Below are positions 24,512 to 33,277 of a DNA stretch of 64,000 bases, in pieces; the stretch's first letter is position 1; every line of letters starts with the position of its first letter. Source of the DNA: Microbacteriaceae bacterium (GTDB lineage Bacteria; Actinomycetota; Actinomycetes; Actinomycetales; Microbacteriaceae); the NCBI GenBank assembly GCA_025465095.1, contig JAODME010000013.1, positions 124,001 to 188,000 of the forward strand, written 5' to 3'. The notes under the pieces are model-generated. The model made no database searches. It had not been told where the DNA came from and saw nothing but the letters and a program-made list of their open reading frames with translations. A program made the position numbers and the translations under genes.

Positions 24512-26698
24512 TCAGCGGCGCAGTTTCAGCCAGAGTCCGGCCAGCGGCGGAAGGGTCAGCTCGGCGTAGGCCGGTCGGCCGGCCCACGGCTCGTCGACGG
24601 CTGTCACCGCGCCGAGGTTGCCGACGCCGGAACCGCCGTACTCGGAGGCATCCGTGTTCACCAGTTCCTCCCAGACGCCCGCGGACGGCAATGCCACCCG
24701 GAATCGGTCAACGGGGTTCCCGGAAAAGTTCATGATGATGGCGATCGGCTGCCCGTCTTTCGACCAGCGCAGGAACGACACCACGTTCTGCTCCGCCGCA
24801 CCCCCGTCGATCCATTCGAAGCCCGCCGGGTCGTTGTCCTGCTCCCAGAGGGCACCCTCGTCGCGGTACACCCGGTTGAGCTGCCCGACAAGGTTCAGCA
24901 GTCCGCGGTGCACAGGCTGGTCGAGTATCCACCAGTCGAGCCCGCGCTGTTCCGACCATTCGGACGGCTGCCCAAACTCCTGGCCCATGAACAGCAGCTG
25001 CTTGCCGGGGTGCGCCCACATGAACGACAGGTAGGCACGCAGGTTCGCGAGCTTCTGCCACTGGTCGCCCGGCATCTTGTGAAGCAGCGAACCCTTTCCG
25101 TGCACGACCTCGTCGTGGCTGATCGGCAGCAGGAAGTTCTCCGTGTACTGGTACACCATGCTGAAGGTGATCTCGTTGTGGTGGTGCGAGCGGTGCATCG
25201 GGTCGGTCTGCATGTACGACAGGCTGTCGTGCATCCACCCCATGTTCCATTTCAGTCCGTAGCCGAGCCCGCCGGTCGACGTCGGTTTGGTCACGCCTGG
25301 CCACGCCGTTGATTCCTCGGCGATGAGAATGACTCCCGGATTGCGTTTGTATGCCGTCGCGTTGACCTCCTGCAGGAAGCTGACGGCCTCTAGGTTTTCG
25401 CGCCCGCCGTACTTGTTCGGCTCCCACTGGCCCTCTTGGCGCGAGTAGTCGAGGTAGATGATGGACGCGACGGCGTCGACCCGGAGCCCGTCAATGTGGA
25501 ACTCCTCAAGCCAGTACAGCGCGTTCGCGACGAGGAAATTGCGCACTTGCGAGTCCCCGAAGTTGAAGATCAGGGTGCCCCAGTCCATCTGTTCGCCACG
25601 ACGGGGGTCGGAGTGCTCGTAGAGAGGCTCTCCGTCAAACTTCGCGAGCGCCCATTCGTCCTTCGGAAAGTGGCCGGGCACCCAGTCCATGATCACACCG
25701 ATGCCGGCCTGGTGAAGCTTGTCGATGAGGTAGCGCAGGTCGTCGGGATGTCCGAACCGGCTTGTAGGCGCGAAATAGCCGGTCACCTGATAGCCCCAGG
25801 AGCCGCCGAACGGATGCTCCGCAAGCGGCATGAACTCCACGTGTGTGAATCCGGTCTCGAGGATGTAGTGCACGAGCGCCTCGGCGAGTTCGCGGTAACC
25901 GAGACCTGGGCGCCAAGAGCCGACATGCAGTTCGTACACGCTCATCGGGGAGTTGTGCGGGTCGGCCTGCGCGCGCTTGGCCAGCCACGCGTCATCCGCC
26001 CACTGGTATTTCGTCGTACCGACCTTCGACCCCGTCGCCGGCGGAACCTCTGTGTAGCGGGCCATAGGGTCTGCCCGCTCGACCCAGTGACCGTCCTGGG
26101 TGAGCAACTCGAACTTGTACGAGGTGCCGGGTTCCAGGCCGGGCACGAACAGCTCCCAGATACCGTTGTCGTCGAGTCGGCGCATCGCGTGCCCGACGCC
26201 GTACCAGCCGTTGAAATCCCCGATCACCCGCGCCGCCTTCGCGTGCGGCGCCCAGACGTTGAACGCGGTTCCGATGACGCCTTCGTGGGGGCGGAAGTGC
26301 GAGCCGAAGACGCTCCACATCTGTTCGTGACGACCTTCGCCGAAAAGGTAGAGGTCCATGTCGCCGACCGACGGAACGAAGCGGTACGGGTCGTCCGAAA
26401 CCCAGCTCGGGCCGTCGGCGTAAGTCACTTCGAGTTGGTAAGCCTGCCCGATGCCGGCCGCGTAACCCTGCCAGAGCCCGTCGGCGACGTGGTTCAGGGG
26501 CACCCGTGTGCCGTTCCGCTGGATCGCCGTCACTGTTTCCGCGAGGGGCCTGAGCGCGCGGATGATGAACCCGCCCTCTGTCTCATGCTGTCCGAGGGTG
26601 TCGTGCGGCCTGGGGTGGCTTCCCGAAACGATCGATGCAATCAAACCGGAATGCAGCTCGGGCAGCGTGGTCGGTGCGGTCTTCCTTGTCTTGGCCAT
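24512..26698 (-). CDS. glgB: 1,4-alpha-glucan branching enzyme
   Basis: Introduces alpha-1,6 branches into glycogen. A 728-residue GH13 enzyme: N-terminal CBM48 domain (HPRPHDTLGQHETEGG, then GTAFNVWAPHAKAARVIGDF split around 125-145), (beta/alpha)8 barrel with HVEFMPLAEHPFGGSWGYQ, nucleophile Asp near 406 in GLRVDAVA, acid Glu near 459 in LIAEESTAWP, and HDEVVHGKGSL. The start ATG 26698 shares one base with the glgE stop (TGATG), so translation is coupled. Confidence 0.97.
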   Translation of the reverse strand: MAKTRKTAPTTLPELHSGLIASIVSGSHPRPHDTLGQHETEGGFIIRALRPLAETVTAIQRNGTRVPLNHVADGLWQGYAAGIGQAYQLEVTYADGPSWVSDDPYRFVPSVGDMDLYLFGEGRHEQMWSVFGSHFRPHEGVIGTAFNVWAPHAKAARVIGDFNGWYGVGHAMRRLDDNGIWELFVPGLEPGTSYKFELLTQDGHWVERADPMARYTEVPPATGSKVGTTKYQWADDAWLAKRAQADPHNSPMSVYELHVGSWRPGLGYRELAEALVHYILETGFTHVEFMPLAEHPFGGSWGYQVTGYFAPTSRFGHPDDLRYLIDKLHQAGIGVIMDWVPGHFPKDEWALAKFDGEPLYEHSDPRRGEQMDWGTLIFNFGDSQVRNFLVANALYWLEEFHIDGLRVDAVASIIYLDYSRQEGQWEPNKYGGRENLEAVSFLQEVNATAYKRNPGVILIAEESTAWPGVTKPTSTGGLGYGLKWNMGWMHDSLSYMQTDPMHRSHHHNEITFSMVYQYTENFLLPISHDEVVHGKGSLLHKMPGDQWQKLANLRAYLSFMWAHPGKQLLFMGQEFGQPSEWSEQRGLDWWILDQPVHRGLLNLVGQLNRVYRDEGALWEQDNDPAGFEWIDGGAAEQNVVSFLRWSKDGQPIAIIMNFSGNPVDRFRVALPSAGVWEELVNTDASEYGGSGVGNLGAVTAVDEPWAGRPAYAELTLPPLAGLWLKLRR

Positions 26699-28701
26699 CA
26701 GCTGCCTTTCGAGAATTCGACTCGGAGAATGTGGACCGGCTCGGTGAAGGCGTCGAGTCGGACGTAGTTGTCGAGACCCCAAGTGAACGTCTGGCCGGTG
26801 AGCAGGTCGGTGACCTCGAACAGGCGGCCGGGATCGACGCCGAACCTGGTCGGATCCAGGTGCACGGTCGTCTCACGAACCGAGTGCGGATCGACGTTCG
26901 CAATCACGATGATCGCGTCGCTTCGGCCGTTCTTGGTGAACCGCCCGTCGAGGAACTTGCTGTAAACGAGGATCGAGTCGTCGTCGCTCCAGTGCACGTC
27001 GAGGTTGCGCAACTGGCGGAGCGCGGGGTGCGCCGCCCGGATCTCATTGAGCTTCGTGATGTACGGCGCGAGCGACCTGCCGTGTGCCTCGGCCGCAGCG
27101 AAGTCCCGCTGCTTGTACTGGTACTTCTCGTTGTCGATGTTCTCCTCGGAGCCGGGCCGTGCGACGTTCTCGAACAGTTCGTAACCTGCGTAGACGCCCC
27201 AGGTAGGGGACGCGGTCGCCGCGATGGCGGCTCTGACCTTGTAGGCGGGCGGCCCGCCGAACTGCAGATACTCGGTGAGGATGTCGGGAGTGTTCACGAA
27301 GAGATTCGGTCGCAGGAAGTCGCTCGTGGTCTTGGAGAGCCCGGAGAGGAACTCCTCGAGTTCCTCCTTCGTGTTCCGCCAGGTGAAGTAGGTGTAGGAC
27401 TGCTGGAAGCCCACCTGGGCGAGGGAATGCAGCATCGCCGGGCGGGTGAAGGCCTCGGCGAGGAAGACCACGTCGGGGTGGTTGCTGTTCACCTGGTTCA
27501 GCAGCCACTCCCAGAAGGCGAGCGGCTTGGTGTGCGGATTGTCGACGCGGAAGATGCGCACGCCGAGCCCGATCCAGTATTCGACGATCCGCAGAATCTC
27601 CTCGCGCAGCCCGATCGGGTCGTTGTCGAAGTTGATCGGGTAGATGTCCTGGTATTTCTTAGGGGGGTTCTCCGCGTAGGCGATCGATCCGTCAGGCAGG
27701 GTCGTGAACCATTCCGGATGCTCCGTCACCCACGGGTGGTCTGGAGAGCATTGCAGTGCGAGGTCGATCGCTACCTCGATCTTGTTCCGCCGTGCTGTCG
27801 CGAGGAACGAGGTGAAGTCGGCGACGGTGCCGAGGTCGGGATGGATGGCGTCGTGTCCGCCCTCCTTCGAGCCGATCGCCCAGGGCGAACCGGGGTCGCC
27901 TGGCCCAGGAGTCATCGTGTTGTTCGGCCCCTTCCGGAATGCCACTCCGATGGGGTGGACGGGTGGAAGGTAGAGCACATCGAATCCCATCGCGGCGACC
28001 GCGGGAATCCGTTTCGCCGCAGTGCGGAATGTGCCGCTCCTCCAGCTGCCGTCGGCGTGTCGGACGGCGCCTTCCGACCTCGGGAAGAACTCGTACCAGC
28101 CGCCCACTCCCGCCCGAGTGCGCTCCACCCGGATGCTGCGCGGCGCACTCTCCGTCGTGAGGCTCGCCAAGGGTTCCGCGGCCATCGCGGTCGCGACGCG
28201 TGCGCCGGACACGGCGGCCAGTCGGGCTGCCGGGCTCCGCTTGGTATTGACGATCGCCTTCGCCGCATCCGTCAGGGCTCTCGACGTCGGTGTCTGAGCG
28301 ACGGCACGCTCGAGGAGCTGCGCGCCGATCGTGAGCATCAGAGGCACGTCGATGCCCGCCGGGATCTTTATCTCGGCGTTGTGCAGCCAGGTGGCCCAGT
28401 CGTCATTGAAGGCTCGCACCCGGAACCGCCATTCGCCCGGGACATCGAGGAGTGCGTCCGTGTGCCAGCGGTCGGTGCCGGCCGCTCCCGGTGACATCCG
28501 GTGTCTGGACTCCGCGCCGGAAGGGGCTGTCAGCAGCAGTTCGACGCCGAGGATGTCGTGTCCCTCCTTGAACACCGTCGCGGCGAAAGGGACGACCTCG
28601 CCGGCGTACGCCTTGGCTGGCCAGAGATCCTCAGGCTGTTGCGGGGACAGATGCCTGATGGGGATGCGACCCATCTTCGGTTCGTATGCGATAGCCACCA
28701 T
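26698..28701 (-). CDS. glgE: Alpha-1,4-glucan:maltose-1-phosphate maltosyltransferase
   Basis: Extends alpha-glucans using maltose 1-phosphate, the actinobacterial GlgE pathway. A 667-residue GH13_3 protein: N-terminal domain (MGRIPIRHLSPQ; AKAYAGEVVPFAATVF), catalytic barrel with DVLYLPPVHPIG, nucleophile Asp near 387 in RIFRVDNPHTKPL, acid Glu near 416 in FLAEAFTRP, and a C-terminal beta domain. It forms an operon with glgB. The usual suppliers of maltose 1-phosphate (TreS, Pep2 or GlgM) are not in this window. Divergent from glgP across 72 bases. Confidence 0.96.
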   Translation of the reverse strand: MVAIAYEPKMGRIPIRHLSPQQPEDLWPAKAYAGEVVPFAATVFKEGHDILGVELLLTAPSGAESRHRMSPGAAGTDRWHTDALLDVPGEWRFRVRAFNDDWATWLHNAEIKIPAGIDVPLMLTIGAQLLERAVAQTPTSRALTDAAKAIVNTKRSPAARLAAVSGARVATAMAAEPLASLTTESAPRSIRVERTRAGVGGWYEFFPRSEGAVRHADGSWRSGTFRTAAKRIPAVAAMGFDVLYLPPVHPIGVAFRKGPNNTMTPGPGDPGSPWAIGSKEGGHDAIHPDLGTVADFTSFLATARRNKIEVAIDLALQCSPDHPWVTEHPEWFTTLPDGSIAYAENPPKKYQDIYPINFDNDPIGLREEILRIVEYWIGLGVRIFRVDNPHTKPLAFWEWLLNQVNSNHPDVVFLAEAFTRPAMLHSLAQVGFQQSYTYFTWRNTKEELEEFLSGLSKTTSDFLRPNLFVNTPDILTEYLQFGGPPAYKVRAAIAATASPTWGVYAGYELFENVARPGSEENIDNEKYQYKQRDFAAAEAHGRSLAPYITKLNEIRAAHPALRQLRNLDVHWSDDDSILVYSKFLDGRFTKNGRSDAIIVIANVDPHSVRETTVHLDPTRFGVDPGRLFEVTDLLTGQTFTWGLDNYVRLDAFTEPVHILRVEFSKGS

Positions 28702-28773
28702 TCGACCGTACCCGTCTTATCGAATCCTGTGGAGCCTCCCCGCGGAATCGTGCAGCCCTTAAGCTTGGTCCCC

Positions 28774-31338
28774 GTGAAAGCAATCAGGCGATTTACCGTC
28801 CGGACCGTGCTCCCTGCAGCCCTCGAGGGGCTGAACGAATTGTCGACCAACTTACGATGGTCGTGGCACGAACCGACGAGGCAGCTGTTCGCTCACATGT
28901 CGCCCCGGTTGTGGGAGAAGATCGGTCACGACCCGATCGGACTCCTTGGCGAAGTGGAACCATCGAGGCTCGCCGAACTGGCAGCTGATCGCGACTACGT
29001 CGCCTTAGTGAACGACCAGTTGCGTGACCTGCACGAGTACCTGAACGAACCGCGCTGGTACCAGTCGCTTCCCGAGGGCGCACCCAAGGCCATCGGCTAC
29101 TTCTCGCCAGAATTCGGCATCGCCGCGGCCCTGCCCCAGTATTCCGGCGGTCTCGGGATCCTCGCCGGCGACCACCTCAAGAGCGCCTCAGATCTCGGCG
29201 TGCCGATCATCGGCGTCGGCCTGTTCTACCGGTCTGGCTACTTCGCCCAGGCGATCTCCACCGACGGTTGGCAGCAGGAAACCTACCCGGTGCTCGACCC
29301 TGACGGGCTGCCGCTCAGTGTTCTCCGGCATCCGGACGGCACGGCGGCGCAGGTGGCGCTCGCGCTTCCCGGAAATCGTGCCCTTTACGCCCGGGTGTGG
29401 CAGGTAGCGGTCGGCCGCATCCGCCTGCTCCTCCTCGACACGGACATCCCCGAGAACGAAGACGAATTGCGGTCGGTGACCGACCGACTGTATGGAGGCG
29501 GCGGGGAGCACCGGCTCCTGCAGGAGCTGTTGCTCGGCATCGGCGGCGTTCGCGCGATCAAGCTGTACAACGAACTGACCGGAACGCCGGCACCCGAGGT
29601 CTTTCACAGCAACGAGGGTCACGCGGGCTTCCTCGGTCTCGAGCGGATCAGCGATCTCATCGCCGGAGGGCTGTCGTTCGCCGAGGCGCTTCAGGTAGTT
29701 CGAGCGGGAACGGTGTTCACGACGCACACCCCCGTGCCCGCCGGCATCGATCGATTCGACGCGCATCTCATCAGGCAGTATTTCTCCACCGACCTGCTGC
29801 CCGGCCTCGACGTGCACGACGTGCTCGTGCTCGGCGAGGAGAACTACGAGGGGGGTACTCCCGGCACGTTCAACATGGCGGTGATGGGGCTGCGCCTCGG
29901 TCAGCGGGCCAATGGCGTCTCCCGGTTGCACGGCGAGGTCAGCCGCGGCATGTTCGGGCAGCTTTGGCCAGGTTTCGACACCGCCGACGTTCCCATCACC
30001 TCCGTCACCAACGGGGTGCACGCCCCAACGTGGACGGACCCCTCACTGCTGGCGCTGGCTACATCTCGTTTCGGGAGCGCCGACACGACGTCGTGCGACT
30101 GGACGAGTGATGCCGTGAGCGACTTCGACCTGTGGGAGGTGCGCAACGGAATGCGTGCCCAGCTGGTCGACGATGCGCGCCGCCGCGTCGCCGCGGCCCT
30201 CGCGCAGCAGAACCCCGGCGCGATAACACCGCAGTGGGTGTCGGACCTGCTCGATCCCGACGTGCTCACCATCGGCTTCGCGCGCCGCGTGCCGACCTAC
30301 AAGCGCCTGACGCTCATGCTGCACGATCAGGACCGGCTGAGGTCGATCTTGCTGTCCGCGGACCATCCCGTGCAGATCGTCGTGGCAGGCAAGTCGCACC
30401 CGGCAGACGAGGAGGGCAAGCGTCTGATTCAGAAGCTCGTGCAGTTCGCGTCCACGCCTGAACTGCGCACCCGGCTCGTGTTCCTGGAGAATTACGACAT
30501 CGCGATGGCGCAACTTCTCTACCCGGGCACCGACGTGTGGCTGAACAATCCGCTCCGACCCCTCGAGGCGTGTGGGACATCCGGGATGAAGGCGGCGCTC
30601 AACGGGTCGCTCAACCTGTCAATCCTCGACGGGTGGTGGGCGGAGTTCTACGACGAGGAGAACGGCTGGGCCATCCCGAGCGCCGACGCAGCGGGGGACT
30701 CCGCGGAGCGGGACAAGATGGAGGCCGACGCGATGTACGACCTCATCGAGCACCAGATCGCGCCGCGCTTCTACGACCGCGGGTCCGATGGAGTGCCGAC
30801 ACGATGGGTTCAGTCCATCAGGCACACGCTGACAACGCTCTCCCCGCAACTCTCCGCCGACCGGATGGTGCAGGAGTACGTCACGCGCCTATACGTGCCG
30901 GCGGCCGAGGCCGAGCGGACGATCAGTGCGAGCTCGTATTCGGGAGCTCGCGAGCTCTCCGCCTGGAAGGAGCGCGTGCGGGATATGTGGCCGAATGTTG
31001 CCGTTACGCACGTCGAATCCGGGGGAGTGGATGCTGTGCCCGAGGTCGGCGACGTGCTGCACGTTCGCGCCCACGTGCACCTTGACGGGCTGAGCCCCGA
31101 GGACGTGGCCGTTGAGGTCGTCTACGGACGCGCTCGCGAGGGAGATCTCCTCGAGACGCCCGAGCATGTTCCGCTCACGCCCGAGGCGGAGACGGATCCG
31201 CAGGGCGGAGCCGTGCCGTTCATCGGCAATGTGCCCCTCTCGCGTGCCGGCAGCTTCGGCTACAACGTTCGCGTCGTGCCGTTCCACCCCCTGCTCGCCA
31301 CTTCGGCTGAGATGGGACTGATCGCCGTCGCAAGCTAG
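28774..31338 (+). CDS. glgP: Alpha-glucan phosphorylase (actinobacterial type)
   Basis: Phosphorolyses alpha-1,4-glucans to glucose 1-phosphate. An 854-residue protein of the longer non-classical phosphorylase branch: a DUF3417-type N terminus (LEGLNELSTNLRWSWHEPTRQLF), IGYFSPEFGIAAALPQYSGGLGILAGDHLKSASDLG over 100-135, VFHSNEGHAGFLGLERI, and the PLP/phosphate region ACGTSGMKAALNGSLNLSILDGWW split near 605-630. GTG 28774 is preferred; TAAGCT at 28760-28765 lies 8 bases before it, suggesting a leaderless mRNA. Confidence 0.95.
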   Translation: MKAIRRFTVRTVLPAALEGLNELSTNLRWSWHEPTRQLFAHMSPRLWEKIGHDPIGLLGEVEPSRLAELAADRDYVALVNDQLRDLHEYLNEPRWYQSLPEGAPKAIGYFSPEFGIAAALPQYSGGLGILAGDHLKSASDLGVPIIGVGLFYRSGYFAQAISTDGWQQETYPVLDPDGLPLSVLRHPDGTAAQVALALPGNRALYARVWQVAVGRIRLLLLDTDIPENEDELRSVTDRLYGGGGEHRLLQELLLGIGGVRAIKLYNELTGTPAPEVFHSNEGHAGFLGLERISDLIAGGLSFAEALQVVRAGTVFTTHTPVPAGIDRFDAHLIRQYFSTDLLPGLDVHDVLVLGEENYEGGTPGTFNMAVMGLRLGQRANGVSRLHGEVSRGMFGQLWPGFDTADVPITSVTNGVHAPTWTDPSLLALATSRFGSADTTSCDWTSDAVSDFDLWEVRNGMRAQLVDDARRRVAAALAQQNPGAITPQWVSDLLDPDVLTIGFARRVPTYKRLTLMLHDQDRLRSILLSADHPVQIVVAGKSHPADEEGKRLIQKLVQFASTPELRTRLVFLENYDIAMAQLLYPGTDVWLNNPLRPLEACGTSGMKAALNGSLNLSILDGWWAEFYDEENGWAIPSADAAGDSAERDKMEADAMYDLIEHQIAPRFYDRGSDGVPTRWVQSIRHTLTTLSPQLSADRMVQEYVTRLYVPAAEAERTISASSYSGARELSAWKERVRDMWPNVAVTHVESGGVDAVPEVGDVLHVRAHVHLDGLSPEDVAVEVVYGRAREGDLLETPEHVPLTPEAETDPQGGAVPFIGNVPLSRAGSFGYNVRVVPFHPLLATSAEMGLIAVAS

Positions 31339-31351
31339 TTTTTCCAAACCG

Positions 31352-31396
31352 GTGAGCCCCGGGTCCGTGAGCCCCGGGTCCGTGAGTTTCCGGCCC
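31352..31396 (+). repeat. 15-bp tandem repeat after glgP
   Basis: GTGAGCCCCGGGTCC occurs twice in direct succession (31352-31366, 31367-31381) and a third, degenerate copy GTGAGTTTCCGGCCC follows (31382-31396). Each copy contains CCCGGG. It begins 14 bases after the glgP stop. Confidence 0.8.
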
Positions 31397-31565
31397 GATG
31401 AGCTTGCGGTGCGACGCGCGTTCGCGCCGGCGAGGCAGCGCGCTGCTCCGTGCGCTCATGCGACGCGAGTGCCCCGGCCGTCCGGAACGCCCTTGCGCGC
31501 GCAACCACTCGGGGGCACTTCGCGGAAATTTCTTCGGTAGAACGATCTGTCTGCGTCGACCAATC

Positions 31566-31600
31566 ATGTACCCCAGCGGGGTACATATGCGTCTGCATAT
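31566..31600 (+). promoter_or_regulatory. Two adjacent inverted repeats, possible operator
   Basis: ATGTACCCC-AGC-GGGGTACAT (31566-31586) is a perfect 9-bp inverted repeat with a 3-base centre. ATATGC-GTCT-GCATAT (31585-31600) overlaps it by two bases. The close spacing suggests a dimeric repressor or activator site for the downstream operon. Confidence 0.45.
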
Positions 31601-31649
31601 TGTGCGGGAATCACTAGGACAACTCGTGTTGATCTACGGATTCGTTACC

Positions 31650-31678
31650 TTAACCCACAGTATCTACAGGATTAGAGT
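31650..31678 (+). promoter_or_regulatory. Possible promoter of the surface-protein operon
   Basis: TTAACC (31650-31655) and TAGAGT (31673-31678) with 17 bases between. Both depart from consensus at two or three positions, but they lie in the most A/T-rich part of the gap and would place transcription start near 31686, upstream of the candidate folded RNA. Confidence 0.35.
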
Positions 31679-31720
31679 ACTCATACGGCATTTGCGTCGT
31701 GCCCTGTTCTGGGGGTGCGT

Positions 31721-31787
31721 GTGGGATAGACGGTTCTGTCTGTCGCGCCTAGAGTCCTTTTCGGGCGACTGCTCGTCAGGATCCCAC
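31721..31787 (+). ncRNA. Candidate structured leader RNA (three-helix fold)
   Basis: By eye: closing helix GTGGGAT (31721-31727) with ATCCCAC (31781-31787), 7 of 7 pairs. Inside it are AGAC-GGTTCT-GTCT (31728-31741) and GTCGC(G)CC with GGGCGAC (31742-31749/31763-31769), 7 pairs with one bulged G. Together they form a compact three-way junction 121 bases before the first operon gene. It matches no riboswitch that I recognise. Confidence 0.35.
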
Positions 31788-31908
31788 TCGTCGACTTCGC
31801 GACCATCGCGATGTTCGCTGTGACCTCCACTCCGGCGGCTGCAGACCAAACAGATCAGAACGCACTAATACCGGCATCTGAGCAGTCGTTGTCGCGAAAG
31901 GAACACTC

Positions 31909-32520
31909 ATGAACAAGCTTCTCAAAGGCGCTATCGCCGGTGCAGCCGGTGTGGCCGTACTCCTCGGCGGCGCGGGAACCTTCGCGCTGTGGAACGACTC
32001 GGTCACCACGCCGGCCGGCACGGTCAGCTCCGGGACGCTGAGTATCGACTCGGGGCTGGCGGCCGGCAAGTGGTTCGACATGTCTGCCGGTACCCCTGGC
32101 GTTCTGATCACGGACATCGAAGCGTTCCGGCTCGTCCCGGGTGACAAACTCCGCTTCACCAAGGTCGTCACGATAAATGCGACGGGCGACAATTTGAGTG
32201 CCGCACTCACGGTCGACCTCGCCAGCGTTGTCGGGGACGACAAGGCTTCGAGCGCCGCTCTCCAAGAGGAGCTTTCCACCAACATGGTGGTCACCGCGTC
32301 CAGCGTCGCGGGCGTCACGCAAAGTACCGTCCCCGGCAACGAAAACGAGTTCATCGTCACGGCCGAGGACTTGGGCCTGACAAAAGACGTCACGATGTCC
32401 GTTGAGTTGACCTTCCCGGTGGGCACGCTCGAGGACATCGACGCCTCGAACAACGTCACCAAGAACGGCTCTGTCAACCTCAACAACCTCAAGTTCAAGC
32501 TCACCCAGGTGCGCGCCTAG
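31909..32520 (+). CDS. SipW-dependent (TasA-type) exported surface protein, first in operon
   Basis: A 203-residue secreted protein. The signal region (residues 4-28) ends in the alternate type GGAGTFALWNDSV, followed by VSSGTLSIDSG, the layout of TasA/camelysin and of the actinobacterial RER_14450-type families, which use a SipW-like peptidase. The mature part is Thr/Val/Asn-rich, predicted all-beta, without cysteine. GAAAGGAACACTC precedes ATG 31909. TasA forms biofilm fibres in Bacillus; fibre formation here is inferred. A strong hairpin follows the gene and may raise its expression over the rest of the operon. Confidence 0.8.
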   Translation: MNKLLKGAIAGAAGVAVLLGGAGTFALWNDSVTTPAGTVSSGTLSIDSGLAAGKWFDMSAGTPGVLITDIEAFRLVPGDKLRFTKVVTINATGDNLSAALTVDLASVVGDDKASSAALQEELSTNMVVTASSVAGVTQSTVPGNENEFIVTAEDLGLTKDVTMSVELTFPVGTLEDIDASNNVTKNGSVNLNNLKFKLTQVRA

Positions 32521-32532
32521 CAGAACGCGACC

Positions 32533-32566
32533 GGGTCGCGCCGTCTGCCCGAAGGCGGCGCGACCC
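32533..32566 (+). terminator. Strong hairpin between first and second operon genes
   Basis: GGGTCGCGCCG (32533-32543) and CGGCGCGACCC (32556-32566) pair over 11 of 11 bases around a 12-base loop, followed by TTCACTT. Lacking a real T run, it could be a weak terminator or attenuator, or a 3' stabiliser of the first gene's mRNA. Confidence 0.6.
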
Positions 32567-32602
32567 TTCACTTCGACGACCGAGCAGACCGGAGGGACAG
32601 TG

Positions 32603-33277
32603 ATGATGAAGCAGCGGACGACTTCACGCTCGCCTGAGTCAGCCTCCGACCAGATCGTCACCCCCCGCGCACGGGTTGCGCCGGCGCACCGGGCCGAGTG
32701 CCGGCTCAAGGCTGGCCGTGCCCTTTTCTCGACCGCCTCTTTCGCCGCCGTTGTCATTGCTTTGACAGCTTTCGGGACTGGCAGCAGCTACGCCCTCTAC
32801 ACCGCGTCGACCACCACGGCGGCGGGCGTTGTGACAGCCGGAACCCAGAACGTACTTGTCAATGGCGCGAGCTCCACGAGCATCGGGGCGCTAAGCGGGT
32901 TCTACCCGTTGAAAACTACAGGTCCGATCCAGCTCAAGCTCAGCAACACGGGCGACACGGATGTCTCCTTCGTGATTTCCACGTCCAGCGTCGTCAACGC
33001 CGACACGAGGGACATCGGTGGTTCACTCAGCGCCCGCGTCGCCTTCACCTCCACGGATGGCGGGTGCAGCGCGGCACTCACTGCGACGGTCGGCTGGAAA
33101 CCGCTTGTCGGCTTCGTTTCAGTAGCGAGCCCGGCGCTTGCCGAGCCCGTCCCACCCGCTACGGGTACGCACTCCTTCGCGTGTCTGGAGATTCGCATGA
33201 ACGATGGCGCCCCCGTTTCTCTTCAGGGCGGATTCGCGGACGCGGGCTTCGTCATCAACGCCACCCAGGTCATCTGA
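32603..33277 (+). CDS. SipW-type exported surface protein, second in operon
   Basis: A 224-residue protein. An unusually long, Arg-rich cytoplasmic N terminus (about 38 residues) precedes the hydrophobic segment (about 40-62). The segment ends GTGSSYALYTASTTTAAGVVTAGTQNV, the same ALY/ALW-x-x-S...V-x-x-GT pattern as its neighbours. Two cysteines (CSAAL and FACLEI) lie about 46 residues apart and may form a disulphide. GGAGGG at 32591-32596 sets ATG 32603; GTG 32600 and ATG 32606 are alternatives. The stop shares one base with the next start (TGATG). Confidence 0.75.
   Translation: MMKQRTTSRSPESASDQIVTPRARVAPAHRAECRLKAGRALFSTASFAAVVIALTAFGTGSSYALYTASTTTAAGVVTAGTQNVLVNGASSTSIGALSGFYPLKTTGPIQLKLSNTGDTDVSFVISTSSVVNADTRDIGGSLSARVAFTSTDGGCSAALTATVGWKPLVGFVSVASPALAEPVPPATGTHSFACLEIRMNDGAPVSLQGGFADAGFVINATQVI

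Larger units (their letters stand above)
31339..31908. other. 570-base region without a gene, upstream of the surface-protein operon
   Basis: No convincing coding frame. From left to right it holds a 15-bp tandem repeat (31352-31396), a G/C-rich Arg-coding-like stretch, two overlapping inverted repeats (31566-31600), an unusually A/T-rich block (31600-31690) with a possible promoter TTAACC-17-TAGAGT (31650-31678), a candidate folded RNA (31721-31787), and the ribosome binding site GAAAGGAACACTC of the first operon gene. Its length and lower G+C stand out against the 1-150-base gaps elsewhere. Confidence 0.7.

Noticed and set aside
31398..31823. A 141-codon frame in the gap before the fibre operon
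   Set aside because: Cys/Arg-rich, no ribosome binding site, crosses the palindromes and the candidate folded RNA; most likely non-coding.
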